Positions 11,528-23,191 of a DNA stretch of 64,000 nt are shown here, in pieces. This DNA is from Rhizophagus irregularis (taxonomy: Eukaryota > Glomeromycota > Glomeromycetes > Glomerales > Glomeraceae). The first letter of the stretch is position 1, and each line of letters starts with the position of its first letter. Location: NCBI RefSeq assembly GCF_026210795.1, contig NC_089459.1:1426001-1490000 (forward strand), written 5' to 3'. The position numbers and the translations under genes were made by a program. Below the pieces are notes generated by a model that saw only the letters and a list, made by a program, of their open reading frames with translations, was not told where the DNA came from and ran no database searches.

Positions 11528-13364
11528 TGGTAATGTATCCATCAACTTCATTATTAAAAACTCGTAAGTTAAAGTTTTTTACAACTTAATGAATATATTA
11601 TAAGTTTCAAAAAAGGGTAATTTTTGACCAATTTATTTTTTAAATAGGATTTACGCAAAATTTTGGTATAATTACATTTAAGCAATTTAAACAAAAGGTA
11701 TTTTGTTTTTATATAAAGAATTATAATAATTATTTTTGATAATAATAGCTTCATATTTATGTTTAGCGATTTGCTCATGATCTTGTCGTAAGAAAAACAA
11801 CAGGGAAACCTATTATTAAATATGGTCCGGGAGGTCGGTATGTAGCCAAGAGTTTTTTATACATTAATAAATTTTTAGTAATTAATATGTATATAAATAA
11901 ATGTTTATAGATCTTCGGTTAGTGGACATATAGCGACTGTTTTTGGAAGTACGGGATTTTTGGGCCGTTATCTTGTCAGCAAACTTGGTAATTGTTTTTT
12001 TACGTTGAATAATCATTTTATTTAATTAATTCTTTTTAACCAAATGTTTGTACAACAGCCAAACATGGAACTCAAGTAGTTTTGCCATATCGTGATGAAG
12101 ATGCGAAAAGGCATTTAAAAGTTACCGGAGATTTAGGTCAAGTTGTTTTTTTGGTAAATAATCAATCAATATTTAATTCGAATTTTTTATGCTTTTTATT
12201 TATTATTATATCGTTTTAAAAAATTAGGAGTTCGATCTCCGTAATGAACAAAATATTATTGAAGCTGTTAGACATTCTGATATTGTCTATAACTTAATAG
12301 GAAGAGATTATGAAACTAAGTGATTATTTTATAATAAATTTTAAATGTAATTGCGCTTAATAAAGTCTTTTTTAATATTTAGAACATTATTAATATTACT
12401 TTATAAAAATATTTAATTTTAGGAATTTTACTTACGAGAAGGTTCATATAGAAGGGGCAGAAAGAATTGCGAAACTTTGTAAAAAATTTGATGTATCAAG
12501 GTTAGTTCATGTATCAGCTTTAAATGCTGATATTAATTCCCCGTCAAGATTTTTACGAACAAAGGTAATATATTTATAATTTTTCTTGATAATTTCGCTA
12601 TTGTAAATTATTATTTAATTATTTTAGATTTATTATTAATAGGCATTAGGAGAAAAAGCTGTTAAAGAACAATTTCCTGATGTAACAATAGTTCGTCCTG
12701 GATATATGTTCGGTCCTGAGGATAGATTTTTGAATAGATTATCAGGTTCGTTATAATTAATTTTATATAATAAATTTTTAAATAATGATAATAACACTAA
12801 TAATTTAGGATTTCCATATGAATTAATGGTTAACCATGGAGAAACATTATTTAGTCCAGTTTACGTATGTATAAAATATATAAAAATTAGATCAAATTAT
12901 TGTCTTTTAACATATCTTTATTACAGGTAATTGATGTGGCAACAGCGTTAGAAACGATGATGAAAAATGAAACAACAATTTCTTCAACATATGAATTATA
13001 TGGACCGGCTGTATATAGTATGCGAGAAATTTATGATATTATTGACGATATTATGAAGAAAAAGCGTACACGTTTGAATGTACCTAGCCCGATTGCATTA
13101 GGTATTACAAAATTATTAACTTATTTACCTTGGCCTTATTTAACACCAGATGAAATTGAGAGGTATTGTATAAGTGATAAACCTGGCAAAGCAGTAGGAG
13201 GTGGGGAAGTAAAAACCTTTAGTGATTTGGGTGTTGAACTTGTTGATTTAGAAAGTAAAGCTATTCAAGTTGTTAGAAGATATAGGAGTAATACTCATTT
13301 TGATCAGCCTATTAGTAAAAATATTGGTAAAGTTAAAAAAGGTGTTTACCATGTTGAATACTGA
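11528..13364 (+). CDS. NDUFA9: Complex I 39/40-kDa subunit (NDUFA9 / NUO-40), mitochondrial
   Basis: NDUFA9 is an accessory subunit at the matrix arm-membrane junction of NADH:ubiquinone oxidoreductase, an atypical short-chain dehydrogenase that holds NADPH structurally. Ten exons (11528-11564, 11648-11697, 11767-11837, 11911-11987, 12059-12153, 12228-12319, 12423-12564, 12643-12745, 12809-12864, 12927-13364) are in phase and give 386 residues. Motifs are [20 protein letters not shown], the nucleotide-binding [39 protein letters not shown], and [13 protein letters not shown]. The N-terminus is short, basic and free of acids, in line with a mitochondrial targeting peptide. ATG 11534 in the same frame is an equally good start. 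The final exon is long and carries the poorly conserved C-terminal part. Confidence 0.94.
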
Positions 13365-13779
13365 AGAGGGCCGTAATTTTGTTGTATTGAATTTTGACAT
13401 TATTTTTAAAATGGATTATTAATGCGTATTTGTCCTTTAGATTTATCGAATAAGATAATAAAAATAACATATTTATAAATATAAATTAATTAAATGATAT
13501 CATGTGTGTAAAAAACTCATGTTGGGTGAAACCTAAAGGTTTTTATCTGTGCATATACTATTAGCCTTGTAGGAAATATTGAAGTTTACATTCCCGTGAA
13601 AGTCATATTATATTTAAAAATTATTATGCATTTTTATATTCCCAATTTTCCATAATCAGTAAATTTTCATAATAAACAAATAATTTAGTAATTGATTAAA
13701 AATAACCATCATTATTAAATGTCAAATTATTATAGTGTCTATAAGATATAACATAAATAAGAAAATATTCGTGATAAAT
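13365..13779. other. Convergent 3' spacer, no gene seen
   Basis: This 415-base spacer lies between the stop codons of the complex I subunit (+) and the dysferlin-domain gene (-). It is AT-rich with AATAAA-like sequences and holds no clear structure. Confidence 0.4.
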
Positions 13780-15328
13780 TCATTCAATATGTTTTTCTTT
13801 ACCCTTTGACATCTTTTTTTGTATTTTTTCATTATTAATATTTTGTTCAATATGATTCAATAATTCTCTCGCATCAGAGAAAAATTTTAACATATATGGA
13901 TTAAGATCTGGACATGATTTATCTGAATGTAATAATATCAACTAAAATATTAAATAAAAAAAGAATAAATTAATAAATCTGTAACAAAACATATATAAAA
14001 AAAATTAAATAGCAAATACTTTCTTCCAAGAATTTTTTACTGTTTTCTTGATGATCAAATATGTTAACAAGGTCATTCAACTTTTATAAGAAATTAGAAT
14101 AAAATCAATGTCAAATTATATTGCTGAACTGAATCATAAGAAAAATTTTTACTTACCCTATCATAAAAATTGTTTATATCGTTATGATCATTAATATAAT
14201 CATCGATTAATTTCAATTTTTCTCTATCCAATCTTGAAGTTTTAACATTTTGCCAAAGCTCTTCGAAATCATCTGTTTTTGCGTCAGAGTTTACGTGGGA
14301 TCTTGCAGGAATGCTTGGCGTCGAATTATCTTTTACTCCCTAGTATTCCGATTGTTAGCCATTATTAAAATTCACAGAGTTAAACAAAAAAAATAATGAC
14401 TTCGTATTTACCTTCTTACAACGTAATCTTATCCATCGTCTTCGACGAACAAAAGAACGAAATGGCTGATAGCACCCTATAAAAATTATATAACTTATAC
14501 TTCTAAATAACATAAAAAAAAAAGGTCTAATTTAAAATAACTTACCATGCCAACTAGAATTATGAAAGTTAAGAGCATATTCCCATCCCTCTAATAATTG
14601 AAACTATATCTTATCAAAAGTTTTCAAATAATAAATAAATGCGAAGAAATATAATCGAAAGTGGTGTTACCTTCGTCAATATCGCCAGACATATCGATCA
14701 TCCATTCTTTATGAACCTATATGAAAAGTGAAAAAATATACTTAACTTACGATATAAAATGAAATAAATCACTTATAAAACAATCACAACGCACCCACCC
14801 ACTCCCAAGTTGGATCTGGTAATTGATAATTATGAATATCCATCGGTGAATATCTATTAAATTGAAAATTAAATATTTGTAAAAAATAAATAAAACACAA
14901 AACACGAACATTATATAAAAGTACTTTTGATTTTTATCGGTCCATGTGTGTGGGTCAATTTGATTTAAAGCTTTGGAACTAAATTTTGGTAATCCAAATA
15001 CAAATAAACTACGAAAGGGCAAAAATAAATATTAATGAAGTGATATATTGTGATTAAATGATAAAGATGCTTACCCTCTTTGATTTTCATAAAGAATGTC
15101 ATATGCGTAATTGTTTTTAGTTATTTGTTCGCTTGTAATCGACTCAGGGTTCTAAATAATAAAGTAATTTTTAAAAGAATTTATATTTACTTTTTAAGAA
15201 ATTTATCATACCTTCTGTTCTCTTATGATCTTGATTGACTCAAACTTATTTGGTTTTTTCGATTTAGAATCTAAGACCGTCCAAGGAGGTGCAGCATTCG
15301 ATTCTTCAATTATTTCGTCGTTTTCCAT
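13780..15328 (-). CDS. Dysferlin-domain (DysF) protein, Pex23/Pex30/Spo73-like
   Basis: The gene encodes one dysferlin-type domain of the sort found in fungal peroxins Pex23/Pex30 and in Spo73, which bind lipids at organelle or prospore membranes. It reads from ATG 15328 (MENDEIIEES) to the stop at 13780 through about nine exons. The split DysF halves are clear: YENQRGLFVFGLPKFSS with IDPHTWTD (DysFN), then DPTWEWVHKEWMIDM, GDIDEEGWEYALNFH, SSWHGCYQPFRSFVRRRRW and IRLRCKK (DysFC). The Trp and Arg runs are the family hallmarks. Unlike Pex30-type peroxins, I see no membrane-spanning segment, and the tail after the domain is Lys/Asp-rich and probably coiled. The protein is therefore more like the soluble Spo73 type. 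Exact partner or organelle cannot be told from sequence. Confidence 0.8.
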
Positions 15329-15766
15329 TGTTAAAAAAAATAAAGTTGATCAATTAGGTTAACGTTTTATTTATAGTTATGTCAAAGTTTCAGTTACATA
15401 TGCTTTATCTTTCATAGTCTAGGTCAAATAATTACGTAACATATATCTCATTATTTTACACCACAAGGAACATTGAATTTATTTTTAAGTAAACAATTTG
15501 TACAACAATTTGTACGAGTTTAATAAATCTTGAGCCCTTAATAATTTAATTTAAATACCTAATTTAGTATTTTGTTAATACTAAATGTTTGTTTATTTTT
15601 ATACTACTCAGTTTCTTTTGGTCCAATACTTTTCTCTTTGAATGCAACATAACTTATTATTAACAAATAAAGTTTACTGCAATTATTTATTATTATTATT
15701 TAGTTTCTATCTGAATAATATTTATAAGAGGGGTTTCTTTCGTTCCTTTTTTCTCACTTTTTAATT
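15329..15766. promoter_or_regulatory. Divergent spacer between the DysF gene and the glycosyltransferase
   Basis: A 438-base spacer between two outward-facing start codons. The part next to the glycosyltransferase has a pyrimidine-rich stretch (TTTCTTTCGTTCCTTTTTTC near 15736-15755), common just upstream of fungal start sites. No specific operator is recognised. Confidence 0.4.
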
Positions 15767-18049
15767 ATGAGATCGCCTTCACCAGGTGCGCGTTCACCCT
15801 CAGAATCGCATACATCGTTACCAATAAATGATGAAAAATATACTTTTCATTCATCGTCAAACATGTATTATACAAGAACAAATCGTTTACAATTAGCATT
15901 AAATAAAATAAAGAAGAAAATATATCGTATACCTATGCGAATGAAACTATTAACTTTCTTTACTTTAATACTACTTAGTTTTGCAATGATAAAAGGATTA
16001 ATGATATTTACTTCTGGTGTGTCATCATGGATGAATACCATTCCTCCTCTTATAATTGGTAAGTTTTTGGATATTATTCTTTTTTGGCTAAACGTTAAAT
16101 ACGCGCTAACTATTTTATGGAAATCTGAAAATTTATTTCCCGTCAAAAAAAAATGTGAAATATTTACAAAAATAGAAAAACAAGATTATTCACCAGTAAA
16201 ATATGTAGAAATAGACCCAAATGCATCAACAGAATTACCAGAAGGAGTTTCGATTTATCACGTTACTAAAGAATTCGGAGAAGCATCATTAAGAGGGTTA
16301 GGACAAATGGTAACAGGATTATCACGAGCTCAATCAACAAATACATCAATAATAGTTAATGTGGTGATGCCATATTATTCATTTTTAAGTAAATTATATC
16401 GACCACACAAATTCGCACAATTCGTAATTAAAGTTCGAGATAGAAATGGAGTATGGAAAGATGTTAAATTTTTAGTTTACAGACTCTTTTGGAATATAAT
16501 GAACAATGAAGATGTATTAGCAAATAATTCAAAAGAAAATCCATCTCATATAATCAGTGTATTTATGATTGGGCCAGCATCAAATGTTGTACCATTAAAT
16601 CAAGCATTTAAAGCGCCAAACAGAGCAAAAATTTATAGTACCAAATCAGATTTACCACTCGAATGGATGGACTTATATTTTTGCAAAGCTGCCGCCGAAT
16701 TTATTACTTATAGAAATATAATGATTGATACTCCATTATTCGCTAAAAGTGACACGAGAGGCGTTGATATTGTACATATTCATGGTTCATCTAATGCACT
16801 CACAATAGAATTTCTTAAAAAATTTCATAAAAGTGGGAAACTTGGAAAGAAAATTCCTGCTATAATTTATACAATTCATGATTATTTAGAGGAACAACTT
16901 TATTCTAATGATATAATTAACATACAAAAATTCATTGAATTTGATAAATTTCAACAAGATAAACCCCAATATTTTTATAATAATCGTATGTATATGTCAG
17001 GTTACGCTATAGATAACTCACAAATAGTAACATTTGTATCAAAAACTTTAGCAAAAGAAATGATTGAAGGTCCAATGGAATTTCCGTTTAGAGAATTAAT
17101 TATGCCAAATATATTGAATAAAGCAAAATTAGGACAATGGTTTGGGATAACAAGCGGAATAGATTTTACTGCATATAATCCATTTAATGATACAATGTTA
17201 GTTGAAAGTAATGCTAATTTTCCAAAAAATATTTATAATTTTGATCCAGTCCTTTTGTACGCAGAATCAATTGAGGGAGCATCACAAGAATTAGTTGCAA
17301 CATCAAAACAAAGTGCAAAAGCCTATTTAATTAGAGAAGGTTTATTAAATAAAGAGGATTTAATTAGACCCTTAATATTATATATTGGAAGATTTGAGTA
17401 TAGTAAAGGATTACAATTCTTTAATGTTGCAGTTGAATTGTTTGTGAAAATGGATGCGAAGTTTATTATAATGGGGCAAAAAAATAATTATCCTTCAGAA
17501 AAGTTAAAAAGATTATCAGCCAATTCACCTGATAATATTATTTATATAGATGATTTAGAATTTCAGAAAGATTGGGATGTAATATATAGAGCTGCTTCAG
17601 ATATATTATTTATTCCAAGCTTAACTGAAAGTTCTGGATCAGTTGCAGCTGAAGGTTTATTATTTGGGATGCCTATCATTAGCACAGGTGTTGGCGGTTT
17701 AAAAGAATTCCTGGTTAATAAAACTGAAAATGATAACAAAGCTGATTATAATTCTTATTTATTTGAATTGGTTGATGATCTAATTATTAGTTTATCTTTT
17801 GATAATATGAAATTGGCTATAATAGAGGCTATTAATGATTGGAAAAGAATGAATGCTGATATAAGAGAAAAAGAAATTTTTTTAAGAAAATTAATTAAAG
17901 ATGCTTTTAAATTAAGTTGGAATCGTCCTGAAGGACCTGTTGAACATTATTTAAAAATTTATAAAATGGCTATGTTACAAATTCATGATAAATTAGAAGA
18001 AGAATTATGGTTGGATTATGATAATAATGACTATATATTTGATGATTAA
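15767..18049 (+). CDS. Membrane-bound GT-B glycosyltransferase related to GT5 (glycogen/alpha-glucan synthase fold)
   Basis: A single uninterrupted frame of 760 residues. After a Ser/Pro-rich start come two hydrophobic segments (about residues 61-83 and 93-115), then a two-domain GT-B enzyme. The N-terminal Rossmann part opens with SIYHVTKEFGEASLRGLGQM, the place where GT5 synthases bind ADP/UDP-glucose, followed by NVVMPYYSFL and DIVHIHGSS. The linker holds FGITSGIDFTAYNPFND, typical of glycogen synthases. The C-terminal part has LILYIGRFEYSKGLQFF (about 534) and PSLTESSGSVAAEGLLFG (about 617), with the Glu-x7-Glu-like donor motif, then STGVGGLKEF. The closest functional analogy I can name is the synthase domain of fungal alpha-1,3-glucan synthases, so a cell-wall or storage glucan role is plausible but inferred. 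No intron is present, in contrast to nearly all neighbours. Confidence 0.8.
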   Translation: MRSPSPGARSPSESHTSLPINDEKYTFHSSSNMYYTRTNRLQLALNKIKKKIYRIPMRMKLLTFFTLILLSFAMIKGLMIFTSGVSSWMNTIPPLIIGKFLDIILFWLNVKYALTILWKSENLFPVKKKCEIFTKIEKQDYSPVKYVEIDPNASTELPEGVSIYHVTKEFGEASLRGLGQMVTGLSRAQSTNTSIIVNVVMPYYSFLSKLYRPHKFAQFVIKVRDRNGVWKDVKFLVYRLFWNIMNNEDVLANNSKENPSHIISVFMIGPASNVVPLNQAFKAPNRAKIYSTKSDLPLEWMDLYFCKAAAEFITYRNIMIDTPLFAKSDTRGVDIVHIHGSSNALTIEFLKKFHKSGKLGKKIPAIIYTIHDYLEEQLYSNDIINIQKFIEFDKFQQDKPQYFYNNRMYMSGYAIDNSQIVTFVSKTLAKEMIEGPMEFPFRELIMPNILNKAKLGQWFGITSGIDFTAYNPFNDTMLVESNANFPKNIYNFDPVLLYAESIEGASQELVATSKQSAKAYLIREGLLNKEDLIRPLILYIGRFEYSKGLQFFNVAVELFVKMDAKFIIMGQKNNYPSEKLKRLSANSPDNIIYIDDLEFQKDWDVIYRAASDILFIPSLTESSGSVAAEGLLFGMPIISTGVGGLKEFLVNKTENDNKADYNSYLFELVDDLIISLSFDNMKLAIIEAINDWKRMNADIREKEIFLRKLIKDAFKLSWNRPEGPVEHYLKIYKMAMLQIHDKLEEELWLDYDNNDYIFDD

Positions 18050-19434
18050 ACGTTTTGATGATAATAAAAAAAAGAAAAGAAGAAAATTAAAAAAAAAATT
18101 AAAAAATAAAAAATTTAAAGAGATTTTCAGTTTAGTTTTCTTAAATATATAGGATATTTGTTAGATTTCTTTTTTTTTGTACTATTAATAAATTGCATAA
18201 TATGAATATAAGTGTCAAATGTTTTATCTAGATTAATTAATAAAATAAATTATATATAACGTTATTGGTTACTAATAATGAGCATTCGTTCAAACTGATA
18301 AGAAACAGTGATGAGTTGAAATTATGTTACATTCTGAATGGTTTTAGCATGTTGGGAGAGAAGCATTATTTCTTTCCTAATAAATAAATAATAACAGCAA
18401 GCTCATATATTTACAAGAGTTATAAAAAAAATAGAAAATCATCAAACTGCTTGGAGGTTTCGGTCTTTCTTTTACTTTGTGGTGATTTTGCCAAAATCCA
18501 AATCTTAAATTTAACATTATGAATTTATGAACCTAATTGAAATACAGTAGAAACTAGAAAGTAAGACCAAAACTTCTTTTTTGCAATGATAAAATTCATA
18601 AATTTGAAGATTCAAAATGTTGTGCACTTCATTTTTATTTTTAGGTGACGGATAATCATAATAATATTCAAATCGATAAGCTTAATGGGAGTTTTTATCG
18701 ATTCATGAGAGAACACTCGCTTGAGATAGTATTAAAATAAGGCATCCAAAATCAAAGAATAGTTTTGATTCTAATAAGATCGAGAATATAGATTACGACA
18801 TAATTGGGGATATATTTCGCCCATATAGCAAATTTTTTTTTTGGACTACAAGAAAATAAAGATGATTTTCGCTATATCAAAAAAAAAGATAATCACATAA
18901 CTTAGTACATAAACTCATTTGGTATGGCGTGCAAGTTCTTTGTCATAAAAAATGATAAAAATTCAAAAATACGGTATCTTCGCTATCATTTTTATTACAG
19001 TTTGTTAAATTCGATCGTTATATTAAATGATTATTGGTTATAAAAAAAATTCTTTCTCATTATATAAAAATTCGCTGTAGTAATTTATAGATACGATTTT
19101 CATATGTTTGTGTTACTAAATTTTCCGATCAGCTTTTTTTTTTCTTTTTTTTTAGGAATAGTTAAGTATATAAATACTCGTTATTTATCTAAATATGATT
19201 TATCTATTTAATGTGCGCTTTGTCCAATTTATAATCGATGTTCTGTGATTTCACGCTCTGTTTACCTTTTAAATTAACAATTTAGCAGTATATAGTTGAT
19301 TTATAAATGGAGATTATCAAATCAAAGTAAAAAACAAAATCTAGATATTTAACCGGTTTATCACTTATAAAAAAGGCTCGTATATCAACTTTTTATCATA
19401 AAAATTTTTTGTAAACTTGTTTATAGGTCCCAAG
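18050..19434. other. Intergenic, no gene seen
   Basis: About 1.4 kb of AT-rich DNA. The first 150 bases are A-rich 3' flank of the glycosyltransferase gene. CGCTATATC / CGCTATCA-type words recur around 18780-19080 and may be remains of a transposon end, but nothing definite can be outlined. The promoter of the FluG-like gene must lie at the right edge; a TTATAG acceptor-like sequence at 19420-19426 leaves room for a small upstream exon. Confidence 0.35.
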
Positions 19435-22400
19435 ATGTCCAATATTATAGGTCAACCTATAACTCATGATACGTTATTAAAAACTGTCAATACATATCCT
19501 TTAATTGACAATCATGCTCATAATCTTTTGGACTCATTAACATCGTTATCATGCCCATTAGAAATCTGTTTTTCTGAAGCAAATGGTGAAGCATTACAAA
19601 ATGCAATTGAAACCTGTGCATTAAAACGTGGTGTACAACAACTTGCTAAACTTTATAATTGTGAAGCAACGTTAGAAGCTATTAAGAATGTTACCGATAT
19701 TAAATCTTATGATGAATTGTGTAATATATGTTTTGAACCCACCGGAATTCAATGTCTTCTATTGGATGATGGTCTTGATTCGTTAGATGGACTTCGTAGT
19801 GTGGAAAGTCATGTAGGATTGGTTAAATGTGCAAAACGAATTGTTAGAATTGAACAAATTGCTGAGCAAGTTATTGGCGATTTAGCCAAAACCTTTAAAA
19901 CTTCGGAACCTGAATTTGTAGTGGAATTAAAATCTTTTCGAGATCCTCTTATTGAAAAATTCGAATCATTAGCAAATTCTGATCTTGTGGTTTCTTTTAA
20001 AAGTATCGCAGCTTATAGAACTGGATTAAATATTAATTGTAACGTTAATGATGAAACTGTCGCATTTTCTTTAGCTAACTTTGTTTTAAAATGTGTAAAA
20101 TCTGAGAAACAAGAAGTTAGACTTGTTGATAAAATTCTTATTGATTATATTTTAAAGTTAGCTATTGAGATTGCTGTTAAGTATGATATCCCTATTCAAT
20201 TCCACACAGGTATCGTGAATCATACGTTTTTAAATAATTGGATTTTTTTTTTCTCATTTATTTAAATAATATAAATCTTCGATTCAATTGTTTCGTTAGG
20301 ATTTGGTGATAATGATCTTGATCTTCTTGCATCAAATCCTCTTTATCTTCGAGAATTAATTGAAACATATCCAACTGCAAAGATTGTTTTGTTACATTCT
20401 GCGTATCCTTATACGCGTCAAGCGGGATACCTTGCTTCTGTATATTCTAATGTTTATGTTGATTTTGGTCTTGTATTTCCCTTAATTTCTGCAACGGGAC
20501 AACAAGCAAACTTAAAAGAATTGGTAAGTATAAATATGATTATTTTAAAATTATTTTCTTTAATATTAAAATAAGTTCATTATTATTATTATTCAGTTTG
20601 AAATTTGTCCGAGTAACAAAATTTTGTTTAGTACAGGTAAAATAATTTTAATATGCTCAATGGATACAATAGAAGTATAGAACACTTTTGAATAAAATTT
20701 TTGATTATTATTTTAGATGGACATTATCTTCCGGAATCATTTTATGTTGCGGTAATTCAAGTTAGAGAAACTTTGGGCAAAGTTTTACTCGAATCCGTAG
20801 AAAATAAGGATTTTACTATAGAAGAAGCGGTAAAAATAGCCAAACAAGTTATGTTTGATAATTCTAATAAACTATATAAATTAAACTTAGTACCAGAAAT
20901 CATTACAAATCAAGGTAATAAATTTCTATTCTTTTATAATTATATTTGTGTGTATTTTAAATCCCTTATTCTCCTTTTTTTTAGAGCATGCCACTGAAAC
21001 ATTCACTGGAGTTTCAAAATTTGCACTTAAAAAACTTAAATATAATGGAGTAAAATATGTACGGTTAGGATGGTTAGACGTTACAAATCTTCTTCGATTC
21101 CGAGTAATTCCAATTGATCGATTCATTGAATACACAGCTTCCCGTGGAGTAACAATTGCAAGATGTTTAAATGCACTTCCTGTTTATGCAGATGTTGTAT
21201 TAAAAGGATTTAGTCCTGCAGGAGAAATTTTATTAAAACCTGATTTAAATACTATTGTACAATTACCTTATCATCCTACACATGCTTTTGTTCATTCATT
21301 ATGGGAAAATAAATGGACTCCAAGTGATGCAGAATATGATTCAACATCGAGTGAACCTTCATGTTTTACGTCATGTCCAAGAGTATGCTTGAAAAATATA
21401 ATTGAACTTGCAAGAAAAGAATTTGGAATTTATTTTTTAGCTGGGATTGAATCAGAATTTGTATTATTAAAAAATCATAATATTCATAAACCTTATCAAC
21501 CTGATGCCGTTGATAATACGTTATACTCTTCTTCAGCGGCTTTTCAAAATCGTTCTACATTATCAACTATTGATGAGATGGTCGAAGCTTTACAAAATCA
21601 AAATATTGAAGTGGAACAATTTCATTCAGAGTCGAGTCCGGGTCAGTTTGAAATTATCACCGGGCCTGATAATCCTTTAACTGCCGCTGATAAAGTTGTC
21701 GTAACACGACAAACCATTTACGATGTTGCAGCTAAGAATTGTCTTAAAGCTACTTTTATACCAAAACCTTTCGATGAAACAGGTAATTATTAATTATATT
21801 CTATTAAATTGATCTCTTTTTAACTAATTCTTTTATTTTTTATTTTTATTCTTACTTTTTTTTAATTTATAGCTGGAACAGCTGCACATATTCACATCTC
21901 TGTTAATGAACTTGATCAAAGCAAAAAGATTTATGATAATCATCATTCAAAATTATCTCGTAAAGAAAGATCATTTATTGCAGGTGTATTACAACATTTG
22001 AAAGCAATAGCTGCTTTAACATTACCAACAATTAATTCTTACGAAAGGACCGCTGATCATCATTGGACCGGTAAATGGATTTGTTGGGGTGTTGAAAATA
22101 GGTAAAATTTGAACATAAAATATTCGTAGATATGGTAATTATTTTTAATACTTTTTTTTTTTTGGATAATAGAGAAACACCTATTAGAGTATGTTATCGT
22201 CCTAAGGAAGGAATTAAGGAAGGAATGGATGTTAATTTTGAATTTAAATGTGTTGATGCTACAGCAAATCCATACATAGCTTTAGCTGCTTTGCTTAGTG
22301 CTGGTATCGACGGTATTAAAAAAGGATTGGAATTAAATATGCTTGATTGTCAAGGTAAAAAAAATCAAATAATTATATATAAACAAATTTCTCATTTCTA

Positions 22401-22725
22401 ACATTTTGTAATTGAATTTTAAGATGATCCCGCAAGTTTATCTCCTGAAGCTCGTGCTAAACTAGGAATTACCGAACGACTGCCTGATACCCTAGAAGAT
22501 TCTTTATCCGAATTGAAAAAAGATGAAGGTTTAGCTAAATCTATCGGAGAAGATATTATTAAATGTTTTATTACTGTTAAAGAGGTATGTAAATTATTTA
22601 TCTATTTATTTTGTTTTATTATTGAATTAACCATTTTTTTTTTTAAAAAAAAAAAGAGCGAATTAGACTATTTTAAATCTGTCTCTAAAGATAAGTTGTA
22701 TCAAATTCTTATTGACAGGTATTAA
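19435..22725 (+). CDS. fluG: FluG-like fusion: amidohydrolase + glutamine synthetase I-type domain
   Basis: Nine in-phase exons (19435-20209, 20300-20523, 20597-20636, 20717-20914, 20985-21782, 21873-22101, 22173-22354, 22424-22584, 22657-22725) give 891 residues, close to Aspergillus FluG. Residues 1 to about 420 form a metal-dependent amidohydrolase: [34 protein letters not shown] and the C-terminal strand [14 protein letters not shown]. The rest is a prokaryotic-type glutamine synthetase: [45 protein letters not shown], and [13 protein letters not shown] followed by [13 protein letters not shown]. In Aspergillus, FluG is needed for an extracellular signal that starts conidiation. Plant homologues (NodGS) also exist. 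Whether this copy makes glutamine or a signal cannot be told. ATG 19435 is the first in frame giving the expected distance to the metal motif. Confidence 0.92.
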
Positions 22726-23191
22726 ATAATTAATAGTTAATTTATAAATTAAAAAAATAAATTTGAAACTATTAATACATTGGAGAAAGTAATCTATATT
22801 TAATAAATAATATGAACATTTTGCATGAATTTTATTTATTATTCATAATTTATATCTTCACACGTATACTGTGTTTGAGGAATATTTGAATAAATTTCGT
22901 AGCGTAATTCCATATTTCCTATATTTCTCATACAAGATAATTTTGTTCCTATATGTTCCTATATATGTTGAAGTTTCATAATGAATATCAGAAATAACTA
23001 TTTAATTATTTATTTAACTATATATTATTCGTTACTATCCTCGTTACTATCCCCTCAATTTAATAATATTAATTTATTTCAATAAAAAAAAGACTTAAAT
23101 TCAACACAGAAAAACATAAATAATATAGGCTGATTATGATTATGAATTGAAATAGAAGTATGAAAATGACAATAAAGTTGGACTTACAACT
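22726..23191. other. Convergent 3' spacer, no gene seen
   Basis: A 466-base spacer between the FluG-like stop and the nucleoporin stop, which face each other. There is a short TATATGTTCCTATA repetition near 22950-22970 and CTCGTTACTATCC repeated at about 23030-23050. No coding sequence was seen. Confidence 0.4.

Noticed and set aside
18780-19080. CGCTATATC-like words suggesting another transposon end
   Set aside because: The words are scattered and no terminal repeat or target duplication could be drawn.
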